From: CBDBGD01 sp965205235
GTDB lineage: Bacteria > Chloroflexota > Dehalococcoidia > Lucifugimonadales > UBA1127
Length of the DNA stretch: 64,000 nt
NCBI GenBank assembly: GCA_965205235.1
Contig: CBDBGD010000008.1
Span: 62,001-126,000, forward strand
Reading direction: 5' to 3'
The translations under genes were made by a program, and so were the position numbers. Below the pieces are notes generated by a model. That model was not told the DNA's origin. It did no database searches and saw only the letters and a program-made list of their open reading frames with translations. Positions 17,407-26,154 of the stretch are shown piece after piece. Position 1 is the first letter of the stretch, and each line of letters opens with the position of its first letter.

Positions 17407-18363
17407 CTACGAGTACCGGATGCGCGGGTCGATCCAGCCGTATGCGATGTCGGTGAGCAGGTTGATGACCATCACCAGCGCGCCGATGATGAGCACCATG
17501 CTCTGCAGCGTGGCATAGTCGCGGTACTGGGCCGCCCGGAGCATGAGGAACCCCAGGCCCTGCACCTCGAACACCGACTCCACGATGACTGCGCCCGAGA
17601 TCAGATAGGCCAGGCTGAGCCCCGTAGTGGTGATGACAGGGAGCAGGGCGTTGCGGAGAGCGTGCCGGAAGACCACCACCCGCTCACGCAGCCCCTTGGA
17701 GCGCGCTGTGCGGATGTAGTCCTCCCGAATGACCTCCAGCATCTGGGAGCGCGTCAGCCGCATGTAGGGCGCGGCGGCGCTGACGATGAGCACCAGGCCC
17801 GGAAAGATCATCTTCTTCATGTTCTCCGAGGGGTTGTCCATGAAGCTGACGAACTCCAACGGCGGCATCCACTCCCAGACCGAGACGAGGACGATGAGCA
17901 CCAGGGCCGCGACGACGAAGGAGGGCAGCGTGATGCCCGTGATGGCGGTGACGCGCAGGCTGTAGTCCAGAGGCGAGTCCTGCTTGTACGCGGACAGGAT
18001 GCCCAGCGGCACGCCAAGCACAAGCCCTCCGATGACGCCCATGATCATGAGCTGGACCGTGGGCTCCCACCGTTCTGCGAGTACCTCGTGCACCGGCCGG
18101 GCCCAGTCGAAGGAGTGGCCCAGGTCGCCCCGGAACATGTGCGCCAGCCAGTCGAGGTACTGGATGTGGAGGGGCCGGTTGAAGCCGAGGTCCTCCCGGA
18201 GCTGGATCAGCGACGTGGCCTCGACGTCCTGCGCTGTGGGGTCGGCGAAGATCGCGGAGACCGTGTCGCCCGGAATCGCCCGGAGCATGCCGAAGAAGAC
18301 CAGCGACAGCAGGACCAGCGTCACCGGGATGAGCAGAAGCCGTCGTATGACGTACTGCCGCAC
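17407..18363 (-). CDS. ABC transporter permease, DppB/OppB family (copy 2)
   Basis: 318 aa, MRQYVIRRLLLIPVTLVLLS start. Six membrane helices fit the family. GDLGHSFDWARPV is the periplasmic loop, and the EAA coupling loop contains DYIRTARSKGLRERVVVFRHALRNALLP. It is nearly the same protein as the permease at 20391-21344; the stretch from about residue 130 to the end is almost identical, while the first third differs more. It is the last gene of the importer operon, separated from its twin by the DppC permease and an aminotransferase. A second DppB would let the operon build alternative permease heterodimers, which is inference. Confidence 0.93.
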   Translation of the reverse strand: MRQYVIRRLLLIPVTLVLLSLVFFGMLRAIPGDTVSAIFADPTAQDVEATSLIQLREDLGFNRPLHIQYLDWLAHMFRGDLGHSFDWARPVHEVLAERWEPTVQLMIMGVIGGLVLGVPLGILSAYKQDSPLDYSLRVTAITGITLPSFVVAALVLIVLVSVWEWMPPLEFVSFMDNPSENMKKMIFPGLVLIVSAAAPYMRLTRSQMLEVIREDYIRTARSKGLRERVVVFRHALRNALLPVITTTGLSLAYLISGAVIVESVFEVQGLGFLMLRAAQYRDYATLQSMVLIIGALVMVINLLTDIAYGWIDPRIRYS

Positions 18364-18434
18364 GCGCTCCTCCCCTCAACTGCCCCGGGCCTGCCGCCTA
18401 CGGGTGGATGGCCCGAGGTGACTTTGGCTCTTCG

Positions 18435-19370
18435 CTAGTCGACGCTCATCCCCGCCTGGGCTCGCGCCTGGCCGACGATGTCGAGGCCGACCATTTCGCT
18501 CCAGGCTGCCAGCAGCCGCCTGACCATGGGGCCGGGCACGGGTATGTCCAGCGGCCGCCAATCGATCTTGGAGACCGGGAGCATGGAGTGACTGGTCCCG
18601 GTGACGAAGGCCTCGTCGGCGTTGTAGGCATCGAAGACCTGGAGGTCCTCCTCCACGACCGGAATTCCCAGGTCCTTGGCCAGGATCATCACCGTGTCGC
18701 GGGAGATCCCTTGGAGGATGTTCTTGTCCGTTGGCGTGTAAATCACCCCATCGTCGACGATGAAGAAGTTGGACCCGGTGCCCTCCGCAATGAAGCCTTC
18801 GTGGTCCAGGAGGACGGGCCACGCCTCCGGGTCCGCGTGCACCACCTCCAGCATGGCCATTGTCGCGTTCAGCCGGCTGTGGTGCTTGACCTTGGAGTCC
18901 AGCGCGCTGTGGTGGTAGTTGCGGGTCCGGGGAAAGATGACGTGGACGCCGGTCTCGTGCAGGCGGGCGTAGAGGGGGAAGGGCGGCGAGTAGACGTTGA
19001 TGAACACGGTGGGCGGCACGTCGTCCAGGACTGCGGCGATGCGCCCGGTGGCGTTGCTCAGGGGCGCGCCCCTGGTGACGGTCTGATTGACGGACCAGTC
19101 GCCATCGCCGCGGAGGTGTTCGTTGCGCCGCACCACCTCTTCGGTGATCTCCGTCATCTCCTCCTTGCTCATGCGCGGGTCGATGTGGACGTACTTCAGC
19201 GAGCGGTAGAAGCGGTCCATGTGAGCTTCCATCCGGAATAGCTTGCCGTTGAAGGTGCGCTCAACGTCATAGACGCCGCCGCCGCCAAAGCCGCGGTCGC
19301 TGAGGGACACCTTGCATTCGCTCATTGGCAGGAATTCCCCGTTCAGATAGGCAATGAGTTCTTCAGCCAT
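18435..19370 (-). CDS. Class IV aminotransferase (branched-chain amino acid / D-amino acid transaminase-like)
   Basis: 311 aa; ATG at 19370 with AAGGAAG upstream. The fold-type IV layout is clear: AYLNGEFLPMSECKVSLSDRG at the N-terminus, GGGVYDVERTFNGKLFRMEAH, a central lysine region with DSKVKHHSRLNATMA, then EGFIAEGTGSNFFIVDDG and TPTDKNILQGISRD. The IAEGTGSN loop binds the PLP phosphate. It could be IlvE-like, D-alanine transaminase-like or 4-amino-4-deoxychorismate lyase-like. Its place inside a peptide-type importer operon suggests it handles an amine or amino acid brought in by the transporter, which is inference. Confidence 0.85.
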   Translation of the reverse strand: MAEELIAYLNGEFLPMSECKVSLSDRGFGGGGVYDVERTFNGKLFRMEAHMDRFYRSLKYVHIDPRMSKEEMTEITEEVVRRNEHLRGDGDWSVNQTVTRGAPLSNATGRIAAVLDDVPPTVFINVYSPPFPLYARLHETGVHVIFPRTRNYHHSALDSKVKHHSRLNATMAMLEVVHADPEAWPVLLDHEGFIAEGTGSNFFIVDDGVIYTPTDKNILQGISRDTVMILAKDLGIPVVEEDLQVFDAYNADEAFVTGTSHSMLPVSKIDWRPLDIPVPGPMVRRLLAAWSEMVGLDIVGQARAQAGMSVD

Positions 19371-19444
19371 GTTCTTCCTTTCTCCTCTGGGCTGCCAGGA
19401 TTATAGGTTCCGGAGCGACAAGCCTGTCAATTTCGACCGTTGTG

Positions 19445-20371
19445 CTATAGCCGAGTGCCTCCCGCCCGGCTTCCCCGGAGTCGGGGGTCCAGCACGTCGC
19501 GTAGGCCGTCGCCGAGCAGGTTGAAGCCGTACACCGTGAGGGCCAGGGCAACGGATGGCGGGATGGGCAGCCACCACCCGGCGATGAACAGGTTATTCGT
19601 CCCCGCACGCACCATGTTCCCCCACGTGGGGATGTCCTGCGACACGCCGATGCCGAGGAAGGAAAGGGACGACTCGGTGATGATTGCGCCGCCAACGCTG
19701 AGGCTGATGATGACGATGAACAGCGCGGTCACGTTGGGGAAGACGTGGCGGATCAGGATGCGGCCGGACGATGCGCCAATGGCGCGCGCCGCCTCCACGT
19801 ACGTGTACTCCCTGATGGCCAGCACCTGCGAACGCACTACGCGAACGGACCCGGGGAGCAGTCCTACAGCAATGGCAAAGGTCACCGTCCACGGCCCAGG
19901 CTCGAACAAGGTCACCCAGAACATGGCGAGGATCAGGCCGGGGAAGGCGATCAGCACGTCGACGAGGCGCTGCACGAGCAGGTCCACGACGCCGCCGAAG
20001 TAGGCGCTCATCATCCCCACGACCAGGGCTATGGTCTTGCCGATGAGGACCGAGATTATCCCTATGCGCACTGATACCTGGGCGCCGTGGATGGTCCGGC
20101 TGAGCACGTCGCGGCCGAGCTGGTCTGTCCCTGCCCAGAACTCACCGGTCGGCGCACCGTATCGCGCGCCAAGGTTGGGCCGGTCGGGCTCATGGGGGGC
20201 TATCTGGTTGGGAAAGAGGGCGAGGGCGATCATGAATATGACCAGGAAGGCTCCAAAGGCGGCCAGGGGCTTGGTCTGCACAAACTTCAGAAGAGTCCTG
20301 ATCTGGTGCTGGACTCTGAACTGCCAACTGGTCCCGACAAAAATGTCTGTGGTCGATCCGGCCACGATCAC
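19445..20371 (-). CDS. ABC transporter permease, DppC/OppC family
   Basis: 308 aa with a GTG start at 20371 behind GGAGG. The N-terminal cytoplasmic tail and first helix (FGAFLVIFMIALALF) precede the family's GTDQLGRDVLSRTIHGAQ motif. The coupling loop contains EYTYVEAARAIGASSGRILIRHVFPN. Helices SLSVGGAIITESSLSFLGIG and ALALTVYGFNLLGDGLRDVLDPRLR complete the signature. It partners DppB copy 1, whose stop lies 20 bases upstream. Together they form the membrane channel for a dipeptide, oligopeptide or nickel-type substrate. No ATPase gene is in the window. Confidence 0.93.
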   Translation of the reverse strand: MIVAGSTTDIFVGTSWQFRVQHQIRTLLKFVQTKPLAAFGAFLVIFMIALALFPNQIAPHEPDRPNLGARYGAPTGEFWAGTDQLGRDVLSRTIHGAQVSVRIGIISVLIGKTIALVVGMMSAYFGGVVDLLVQRLVDVLIAFPGLILAMFWVTLFEPGPWTVTFAIAVGLLPGSVRVVRSQVLAIREYTYVEAARAIGASSGRILIRHVFPNVTALFIVIISLSVGGAIITESSLSFLGIGVSQDIPTWGNMVRAGTNNLFIAGWWLPIPPSVALALTVYGFNLLGDGLRDVLDPRLRGSRAGGTRL

Positions 20372-20390
20372 GCCTCCATCCGGTGGTGCT

Positions 20391-21344
20391 CTACGAGTAC
20401 CTGATGCGTGGGTCGATCCACCCGTAGGCGATGTCGGTGAGCAGATTGATTATCATGACCAGCGCGCCGATGATGAGCACCATGCTCTGCAGCGTCGCGT
20501 AGTCCCTGGTCTGGGCTGCCCTGAGCATCGCAAAGCCCAGCCCGTGCACCTCGAATACCGACTCGACGATCACTGTCCCTGAGATGAGATAGGCCAGGCT
20601 CAGCCCTGTTGTGGTGATGACCGGGAGCAGGGCGTTGCGCAGCGCATGCCGGAAGACCACCACCCGCTCCCGCAGCCCCTTGGAGCGCGCCGTGCGGATG
20701 TAATCCTCTCGAATCACCTCCAGCATCTGCGAGCGCGTCAGCCGCATGTAGGGCGCGGCCGCGTGGGTGATCAGGACCAGACCCGGGAAGATCATCTTCT
20801 TCATGTTCTCCGCGGGGTCTTCCGTGAAGCTGACAAACTCCAACGGCGGCATCCACTCCCATATCGAGACAAGGATGATGAGGACCAGGGCGGCGACGAC
20901 GAAGGAGGGGAGGGTGATGCCCGTGATCGCGGTGACCCGCAGGCTGTAGTCCAGCGGCGAGTCCTGCTTGTACGCGGAGAGGATACCCAAAGGCACGCCA
21001 ATGATGAGACCGCCCACGACACCCATAACGAGGAGCTGGAATGATGGTTCTATACGCTCGGCCAGCACCTCGTCGACCGGCCGGGCCCAGTCGAAGGAGA
21101 AGCCTAGGTCGCCCCTGAGCATGTGCCCCAGCCAGTCGAAGTACTGGACGTGGAGGGGGCGGGTCAGACCCAAGTCTTCCCGGATCTGGATCAGCCACGC
21201 CTCCGACATGACCTCCGTAGGGTCGGCGAAGATGGCCAGGGCGGTATCCCCGGGGATTGCTCGGAGCATGGCGAAGAAGACGACGGACAGCAGGAGCAGC
21301 GTCACCGGAATAAGCAGAAGCCGTCGTATGACGTACTGACGCAT
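20391..21344 (-). CDS. ABC transporter permease, DppB/OppB family (copy 1)
   Basis: 317 aa from the ATG at 21344 (GGAGAGG upstream; an in-frame ATG five codons earlier is less likely). Same architecture as copy 2: MRQYVIRRLLLIPVTLLLLS, the GDLGFSFDWARPVDEVLAE loop, YIRTARSKGLRERV coupling loop and a terminal GWIDPRIRYS identical in both. Even DNA blocks of the second half are nearly identical, which points to recent duplication or ongoing gene conversion. It follows the binding-protein gene across a stem-loop and precedes DppC by 20 bases. Confidence 0.93.
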   Translation of the reverse strand: MRQYVIRRLLLIPVTLLLLSVVFFAMLRAIPGDTALAIFADPTEVMSEAWLIQIREDLGLTRPLHVQYFDWLGHMLRGDLGFSFDWARPVDEVLAERIEPSFQLLVMGVVGGLIIGVPLGILSAYKQDSPLDYSLRVTAITGITLPSFVVAALVLIILVSIWEWMPPLEFVSFTEDPAENMKKMIFPGLVLITHAAAPYMRLTRSQMLEVIREDYIRTARSKGLRERVVVFRHALRNALLPVITTTGLSLAYLISGTVIVESVFEVHGLGFAMLRAAQTRDYATLQSMVLIIGALVMIINLLTDIAYGWIDPRIRYS

Positions 21345-21360
21345 CGGCCTCTCCCTCATT

Positions 21361-21398
21361 CACCCAGGCCACCCGCCGTGTCGGCGGATGGCCTGGGT
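21361..21398 (-). promoter_or_regulatory. Intra-operon stem-loop between binding-protein and permease genes
   Basis: CACCCAGGCCA-C-CCGCC pairs with GGCGG-A-TGGCCTGGGTG around a short GTGTC loop. It has no T tract. Such hairpins after binding-protein genes usually stabilise that mRNA and lower permease expression. A weaker GGGCC/GGCCC hairpin occupies the same sort of position at about 18385-18417 before DppB copy 2. Confidence 0.6.
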
Positions 21399-21432
21399 GA
21401 GGCTTTGCAGTGGAACTCAGGTCCCGGTCTTG

Positions 21433-23394
21433 CTAGTCCGGTCGGTTGGCCCGGTCCCTATCGATCCAGACGTGCTTGAGGTCGTCGGCCATCAGGGCGG
21501 GGCCCTGGGTCCAGTTCTTCAGGTAGTTCCACTTCATGTGGTGGCTGGCCAGCCATCCCTGGTAGAGGAGCGGGAAGTCAGGCTCGTGCATGATGCGTGT
21601 CATCTCGTGCATCAGGCCCTGGGCCTGAGCGTCATCTACCGTGCGGATGTACTGCTGCCACGTGGTCTGGAGCCGGTCCTGGCCCGGGTAGATCCACGGC
21701 CGCTCGGTCATCTGCGACGGGGAGAAGTCCAGGCAGCAGAGGCTGACGATACCCGAGGGCTCTGCGATGCTCACGAACTTCCCGAGCTGGTAGAACTCGA
21801 AGTTCCCCTCCCAGAGCCGCTCTCGCCGTGCCGCGTTCTCCTCGGACTGCTGGGAGATGTCGATGCCAAGGACGTCCTTCAGGTGGAACAGCGCCAGCTC
21901 GTGCATGTCGCCGGTGATGGCGGACGTGCCGGGTGCAAAGGGCCACTGCGCCTCGTAGCCGCCGGCGTAGCCCGCGTCGGCCATGAGTTGCTTGGCTCGA
22001 GCTACGTCCTCGGCCCGCTTGGACGGGTCCAGTCCGGGCAGGGTGACCAACTCTTCAGCCGGTAGGTTGAACCCCGGCCACTCGTTGGCGTCCACCAGGT
22101 CTCCGATGACGCCCCGGCCCCGGTTCGAGTGCTCGAACAGGTCGTGGGTGCCGATGGCCAGCCTCGCGGCCTCCCGGACCTGCGGGTTGTCAAAGGGCGG
22201 TAGCAGGTGGTTCAGCACGAAGAACTTGTAGAGGCCCAGGTTGATCTCCACGTGGGAGACCCGGTCGCCCAGCCTTCGCGTCAGCGCCTCGGCCTGCTCC
22301 ACCGGCGCCGGCGGCCAGCCGCACGGCCAGACGTCGATGCGGCCGGTCTGGAACGCAGCGATGCGAGCGGTCTCGTCACTGACGACGAGGTGCTTGATCG
22401 AGTCCACGTAGGGGTACTGGTTCCCCAGCGGGTCCTTGCCGAAGTAGTCAGGGTTCTTGACCCAGTCCCAACCCTCCGAGCCGTTGTACGTGGTCATGAG
22501 GAAGGGACCGGTGCCCACGAGCCAGTCCATCTTGCGCCAACCGGACTCGGTGGAGGGGTCGGTGACGGCCTCGCGCGGGGTGATGGCGGTGCCGAAGGGG
22601 GCTGCCATGTGGGGCAGGAAGGTCCGGTTCGGCGCGTCGATCGTGAACTGCACCGTGTAGTCGTCGATGGCCGTCACGTCGGTCAGGAAGTCCCGGAAGG
22701 CGACGATGACGCGGCGGGAGACCTCCCAGTCGGGGTCCATGATTCGCTCGAAGGTGGCCACGACGTCGTCAGCGGTCATGTCCTGGCCGCTGGGCAGCTC
22801 CGAGTATGCGGACGTGTCGTGGAACTTGACGCCTTCCTCCAGCTTGAAGGTCCACGTCGTCCCCGCATCATCCACTTCCCAGGACTTGGCCAGGCCGGGG
22901 ATGTAGACAACACCCCGCTCCGGGCTGAAGGGCCGCTCGTAGTCAACGAGCCGGTCATAGCCCGCCTGGAAGGCGCAGCCGGCAGACGAGCCGCGGTGGT
23001 CGAAGTGGCCGGGGTCGACGCCTCTCACGATGAAGGGCGCGATGCGGTTCAGGTGGCCACCGAACTTCGGGTCAATGTCTGCGGCCGGAGAGGCCGTCTC
23101 TGTCGTAGTGGCCGCGGTGGTGGTCGCTGCGGCCGTCGTGGACGGGGTTGTCGTGGTCGTGGTGGTTGACGCGGCGGTTGTGGTCTGCGCAGTGGTGCTC
23201 GCAGCGGTGGTGGTCTGAGCGGCGGCGGTGCTGCCGGAGTCGGTGCTGGTGGTCGTGGCCGTCGTCTCTTCGTCGTCGCCACCGCAGGCGGCGGCCATCA
23301 GAAGGACCAAGGCTAAGACGCTCCCGGCGAGCAGGGCCCTCCTCCGTGCGAGCCAGCGGGAGCCTCTTGCAAGGGTTCTACCGGAGTACATCAT
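21433..23394 (-). CDS. ABC transporter substrate-binding lipoprotein, family 5 (peptide/nickel type)
   Basis: 653 aa. A basic start and hydrophobic stretch end in LMAAAC (Cys37), a lipobox. Then comes a GGDDEET patch and about 60 residues composed mainly of Thr, Ala and Ser (about 43-100), a flexible tether common in Gram-positive-type and Chloroflexota envelopes. The binding domain follows: GVVYIPGLAKSWEVDDAGTT and FKLEEGVKFHD match the SBP_bac_5 signature, with DDVVATFERIMDP and VGTGPFLMTTYN downstream. It would capture peptides or related solutes outside the membrane and deliver them to the DppB/DppC pair. It is first in the operon, with a leader of about 140 bases in which no known riboswitch was recognised. 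Confidence 0.93.
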   Translation of the reverse strand: MMYSGRTLARGSRWLARRRALLAGSVLALVLLMAAACGGDDEETTATTTSTDSGSTAAAQTTTAASTTAQTTTAASTTTTTTTPSTTAAATTTAATTTETASPAADIDPKFGGHLNRIAPFIVRGVDPGHFDHRGSSAGCAFQAGYDRLVDYERPFSPERGVVYIPGLAKSWEVDDAGTTWTFKLEEGVKFHDTSAYSELPSGQDMTADDVVATFERIMDPDWEVSRRVIVAFRDFLTDVTAIDDYTVQFTIDAPNRTFLPHMAAPFGTAITPREAVTDPSTESGWRKMDWLVGTGPFLMTTYNGSEGWDWVKNPDYFGKDPLGNQYPYVDSIKHLVVSDETARIAAFQTGRIDVWPCGWPPAPVEQAEALTRRLGDRVSHVEINLGLYKFFVLNHLLPPFDNPQVREAARLAIGTHDLFEHSNRGRGVIGDLVDANEWPGFNLPAEELVTLPGLDPSKRAEDVARAKQLMADAGYAGGYEAQWPFAPGTSAITGDMHELALFHLKDVLGIDISQQSEENAARRERLWEGNFEFYQLGKFVSIAEPSGIVSLCCLDFSPSQMTERPWIYPGQDRLQTTWQQYIRTVDDAQAQGLMHEMTRIMHEPDFPLLYQGWLASHHMKWNYLKNWTQGPALMADDLKHVWIDRDRANRPD

Positions 23395-23538
23395 GACACC
23401 CTCCTCGTCGGTTTCGAGAAGCTGGCCGCAGGCAACACCCTGAGACGAACGAAATCCTGGGATTTGCGGTGTGCTGAGCTACGGATTTCGTATCACCTGC
23501 GGCATTTCCCCCCACGATACTCCAGATTGCTCGCCGTG

Positions 23539-23567
23539 ATACTAAGGCCCTATGTCGGCATTGTCAA
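23539..23567 (-). promoter_or_regulatory. Importer operon promoter, TTGACA-17-TAGTAT
   Basis: Minus-strand TTGACA (23567-23562), exact 17-base spacer, TAGTAT (23544-23539). The predicted start is near 23532. Confidence 0.7.
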
Positions 23568-23603
23568 GCACGTCCTGCAACGGATTTGAAACGGGGCTCA
23601 GGC

Positions 23604-23634
23604 TTGACAAGCACCTAAACGTCCATGCTACACT
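23604..23634 (+). promoter_or_regulatory. Promoter for paralogue 6, TTGACA-19-TACACT with extended -10
   Basis: TTGACA (23604-23609), 19-base spacer, TG-C-TACACT (-10 at 23629-23634). The start codon is 62 bases downstream. Confidence 0.6.
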
Positions 23635-23695
23635 CGCCTCACCTCATTTCTTGACGTGACGGAATAGCACTACCAACACCCAAAGAGGTGACGAA

Positions 23696-24841
23696 ATGCA
23701 CCAAGGCTTCAAAGTAATCGACGCTGACGCCCATTTCTACGAGCCGCCCGACATCTGGGACAAGTACATGGTCGGGGAGGACTGCTACGACCTGCGCCCG
23801 CGGGTGGACAAGGTCCACGGCAGGGGAATCCTCCAGTACACGGATGGGCAGATTGCGGTTGGCGGCAACCGTGACAGGTCCTCCAAGCTCTTGGAAGAGA
23901 AGTTCCCCCGCGCGTACGAGGACTGGTGGAGCGCCGAAAGCCGCCTTTTGGACATGGCGGACCAGGGCTGGGACATCCAGGTGTGCCTGGCCACGAACGC
24001 CGCCGTCTCCGCTGCCTATAATCGCGAGGCCCACGTGTACGCGGCCATGTGCCGCGCGTTCAACAACTGGGCCCACGAGTACTGCAGCGCCGCGCCGGAG
24101 CGCCTGAAGTACACCGCCATGGTGCCGGGCCAGCTCCTCGATGAGATGGTCACCGAGATGCGACGGGCGGTGGTGGAGAAGGGGGCCGTATCGGTCTTCC
24201 TGCCCCGTGCCCTCCCCGACAAGATGTGGCACCACCCGGACTACGATCCCGTGTGGGAGCTCGCGTCGGAGTTGGACTTCCCTCTCTCGGTCCACGGGAT
24301 GGACAGCGCCAGCGGCGAGCCCCTGCTGTACTCCCGCTACGCCAATGTGAAGGGTAGCGCCCGGTCGGTTGGAGGTCTGGCCGTGTTCCCCTTCGAGAAC
24401 ATGATGGCGCTGGCCCACTTCATCCTCGGCGGGATCCTGAACCGGTTCCCGAAGCTGCGCATCCTCATCCTGGAGTCGAACGCCGGCTGGCTGCCGTGGT
24501 TCCTGCAGCGGCTCAACCAGACGACGGAGGGGCGCGAATCGTCCTTCCTCCAGGACTACCCGCTGGAGGCGACGCCCCTGGAGTTCTTCACGCGGCAGTG
24601 CGCCATCGCCGCTGACTCGGACGAGACCACCATCCAGTACGTGGTGGACTACGTTGGCGACGAGAACATCGTGTTCAACACCGACTACCCCCACTCGGAC
24701 GCGCCTGCTCCGCCGATCCCTCTCAGGGACATGCTGGCCCAGCCGATATCGGAGGAGAACAAGCGCAAGATCCTGTGGGACAACTCAATCAGAATCTACG
24801 GCAAGCGATTGGTCGAAGGCCATCCGCTGGCTGAGGTCTAG
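23696..24841 (+). CDS. Amidohydrolase-2 family protein, paralogue 6
   Basis: 381 aa; ATG at 23696 preceded by GAGGTGA. It opens MHQGFKVIDADAHFYEPPDI with the Asp-x-His metal site at residues 9-13. AFNNWAHEYC, SVHGMDSASGEP near 200, LESNAGWLPWFLQRL near 262 and FNTDYPHSDAPAPP near 328 follow. It resembles the gene at 11189 in length, start and lack of the CELFPE insertion. It lies divergent from the importer operon, and a 41-base gap separates it from paralogue 7, so these two are probably co-transcribed. That places two hydrolases under possible shared control with the transporter. Confidence 0.9.
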   Translation: MHQGFKVIDADAHFYEPPDIWDKYMVGEDCYDLRPRVDKVHGRGILQYTDGQIAVGGNRDRSSKLLEEKFPRAYEDWWSAESRLLDMADQGWDIQVCLATNAAVSAAYNREAHVYAAMCRAFNNWAHEYCSAAPERLKYTAMVPGQLLDEMVTEMRRAVVEKGAVSVFLPRALPDKMWHHPDYDPVWELASELDFPLSVHGMDSASGEPLLYSRYANVKGSARSVGGLAVFPFENMMALAHFILGGILNRFPKLRILILESNAGWLPWFLQRLNQTTEGRESSFLQDYPLEATPLEFFTRQCAIAADSDETTIQYVVDYVGDENIVFNTDYPHSDAPAPPIPLRDMLAQPISEENKRKILWDNSIRIYGKRLVEGHPLAEV

Positions 24842-24882
24842 GGCTATATCCGGGTACAGAATGCTTCCGAAGGAAGGTTAGA

Positions 24883-26007
24883 ATGGCCGACTACAAGCTG
24901 ATCTCCGCAGACTCCCACGTGTATGAGCCGCCGACGATGTGGGTGGACTACATCGACGCCGAGTTCAAGGACCAGGCGCCCCGCCTGGTGAAGGACCCGC
25001 CCGGGATGACCGGCGAGTACTGGGTCATGCCCGGCTCACCGCCCCGAAAGATGGGCGGCACCGGCTTCCTGGCAGGCGCGACGCCGGAGGAGTTGGTCCG
25101 CATCATGCACGACGCCACCTTTGACGAGTGTCCCCCCGCCGCCTATGAGCCATCCGCCCGCCTGGTGGAGATGGAGCGGGACGGCATTGAGGCCGAGGTG
25201 ATCTACACCACCCAGGGGAGCGGCATGTTCCGGCTGAGCGACGCCCCCCTGCAGCTCGCGCTGTTCAAGGCCTACAACACGTGGCTCTCGGAGTTCTGCA
25301 GCCACGACCCCACGCACCTTCTCGGACTGGCGCTCATCCCGCTGTTCGACGTTGAGGCCGGGGTGGCAGAGCTCCGCCGCTCGTCCAAGCTCGGGCTGCG
25401 AGGCGCCATGATCATGACGTCGCCTCCCGGCGAGAAGGGCTACGACGACCCCAAGTACGAGCCGTTCTGGGCCGCCGCGGCCGAGCTGGACATGCCCCTG
25501 AGCCTGCACGTGAACACCGGGCACGCGGGCGAGAGCCAGCGCACGGGCAGGTTCAAGAACCACTACCTGAAGGCGGTGGCCGTCACCCACGAGGTGCAGC
25601 GGTCCTTCCTGGAGATCATCTTCTGCGGGGCCTTGGAGCGCCATCCGGGGCTCAAGCTCGTCTCGGCGGAGAACGACGTGAGCTGGCTGCCCCACTTCCT
25701 GTATCGCTCGGACCACTTCTACACCATCCACATGTACACCAACCCCACCGAGCTGAAGATGGCCCCCAGCGAGTACGCCAAGCGGCAGCTCTTCGCCACG
25801 TTCATGGACGACCCGGTGGCGCTGAAGGCGACCGGCTACTTTGGCGACGACAACTACGCCTGGGCCAGCGACTATCCGCACACGATGTCCACCTACCCCT
25901 ACTCCCACAAGATCGTGGACGAGAACTTCGCCGGCATTCCGGAGCCCACCAAGGAAAGCATCACCAGGTCGAACGCCATCCGTCTCTATGGGATGTCGCT
26001 GAACTAG
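24883..26007 (+). CDS. Amidohydrolase-2 family protein, paralogue 7
   Basis: 374 aa, AAGGAAGG before the ATG. It opens MADYKLISADSHVYEPPTMW (D-S-H metal site), like paralogue 3. A Pro/Gly-rich loop (PGSPPRKMGGTGFLAG, about 48-63), IEAEVIYTTQGSG, SLHVNTGHAGES near 207, VSAENDVSWLPHFLYRSD near 262 and WASDYPHTMSTYPYS near 329 follow. The ENDVSW segment replaces the E-x-N-x-GW of other paralogues. An intrinsic terminator lies 19 bases after the stop, ending the two-gene unit. Confidence 0.9.
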   Translation: MADYKLISADSHVYEPPTMWVDYIDAEFKDQAPRLVKDPPGMTGEYWVMPGSPPRKMGGTGFLAGATPEELVRIMHDATFDECPPAAYEPSARLVEMERDGIEAEVIYTTQGSGMFRLSDAPLQLALFKAYNTWLSEFCSHDPTHLLGLALIPLFDVEAGVAELRRSSKLGLRGAMIMTSPPGEKGYDDPKYEPFWAAAAELDMPLSLHVNTGHAGESQRTGRFKNHYLKAVAVTHEVQRSFLEIIFCGALERHPGLKLVSAENDVSWLPHFLYRSDHFYTIHMYTNPTELKMAPSEYAKRQLFATFMDDPVALKATGYFGDDNYAWASDYPHTMSTYPYSHKIVDENFAGIPEPTKESITRSNAIRLYGMSLN

Positions 26008-26026
26008 ACGCACACAGGCACGCGGA

Positions 26027-26052
26027 CGGCCACGCTTCAAGCGTGGCCGTTT
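26027..26052 (+). terminator. Rho-independent terminator after paralogue 7
   Basis: CGGCCACGCTT-C-AAGCGTGGCCG followed by TTT. The perfect palindrome folds with a small CTTCAAG-type loop. Confidence 0.75.
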
Positions 26053-26140
26053 CGCGTCCGCCTTGGTTGACTCGCTCGTCGGCACCGCCTCTGCGGCCGC
26101 GCCTGTTGAGATGCCGTTTCCGCGCTCTACGCCGACGATA

Positions 26141-26146
26141 TACAAT
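26141..26146 (+). promoter_or_regulatory. -10 box TACAAT (overlapping TATACA) before the ion channel gene
   Basis: GATATACAAT lies eight bases before the ATG at 26155, with no ribosome binding site between. The transcript would be leaderless or nearly so. Confidence 0.45.
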
Positions 26147-26154
26147 ATTGCGCC

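Larger units (their letters stand above)
23395..23695. other. Divergent regulatory region between the importer operon and amidohydrolase paralogue 6
   Basis: Non-coding, 301 bases. It holds two outward-facing promoters (listed separately), whose -35 boxes lie 36 bases apart. The importer side leaves a transcribed leader of about 140 bases. Nothing else was recognised. Confidence 0.6.

Noticed and set aside
23050..23275. Simple-sequence repeat of GTGGTGGTC type
   Set aside because: It encodes the Thr/Ala/Ser tether of the binding lipoprotein; codon-level constraint explains it.
23395..23532. Riboswitch in the importer operon leader
   Set aside because: The leader is long enough, but no conserved core of any class I know could be identified.
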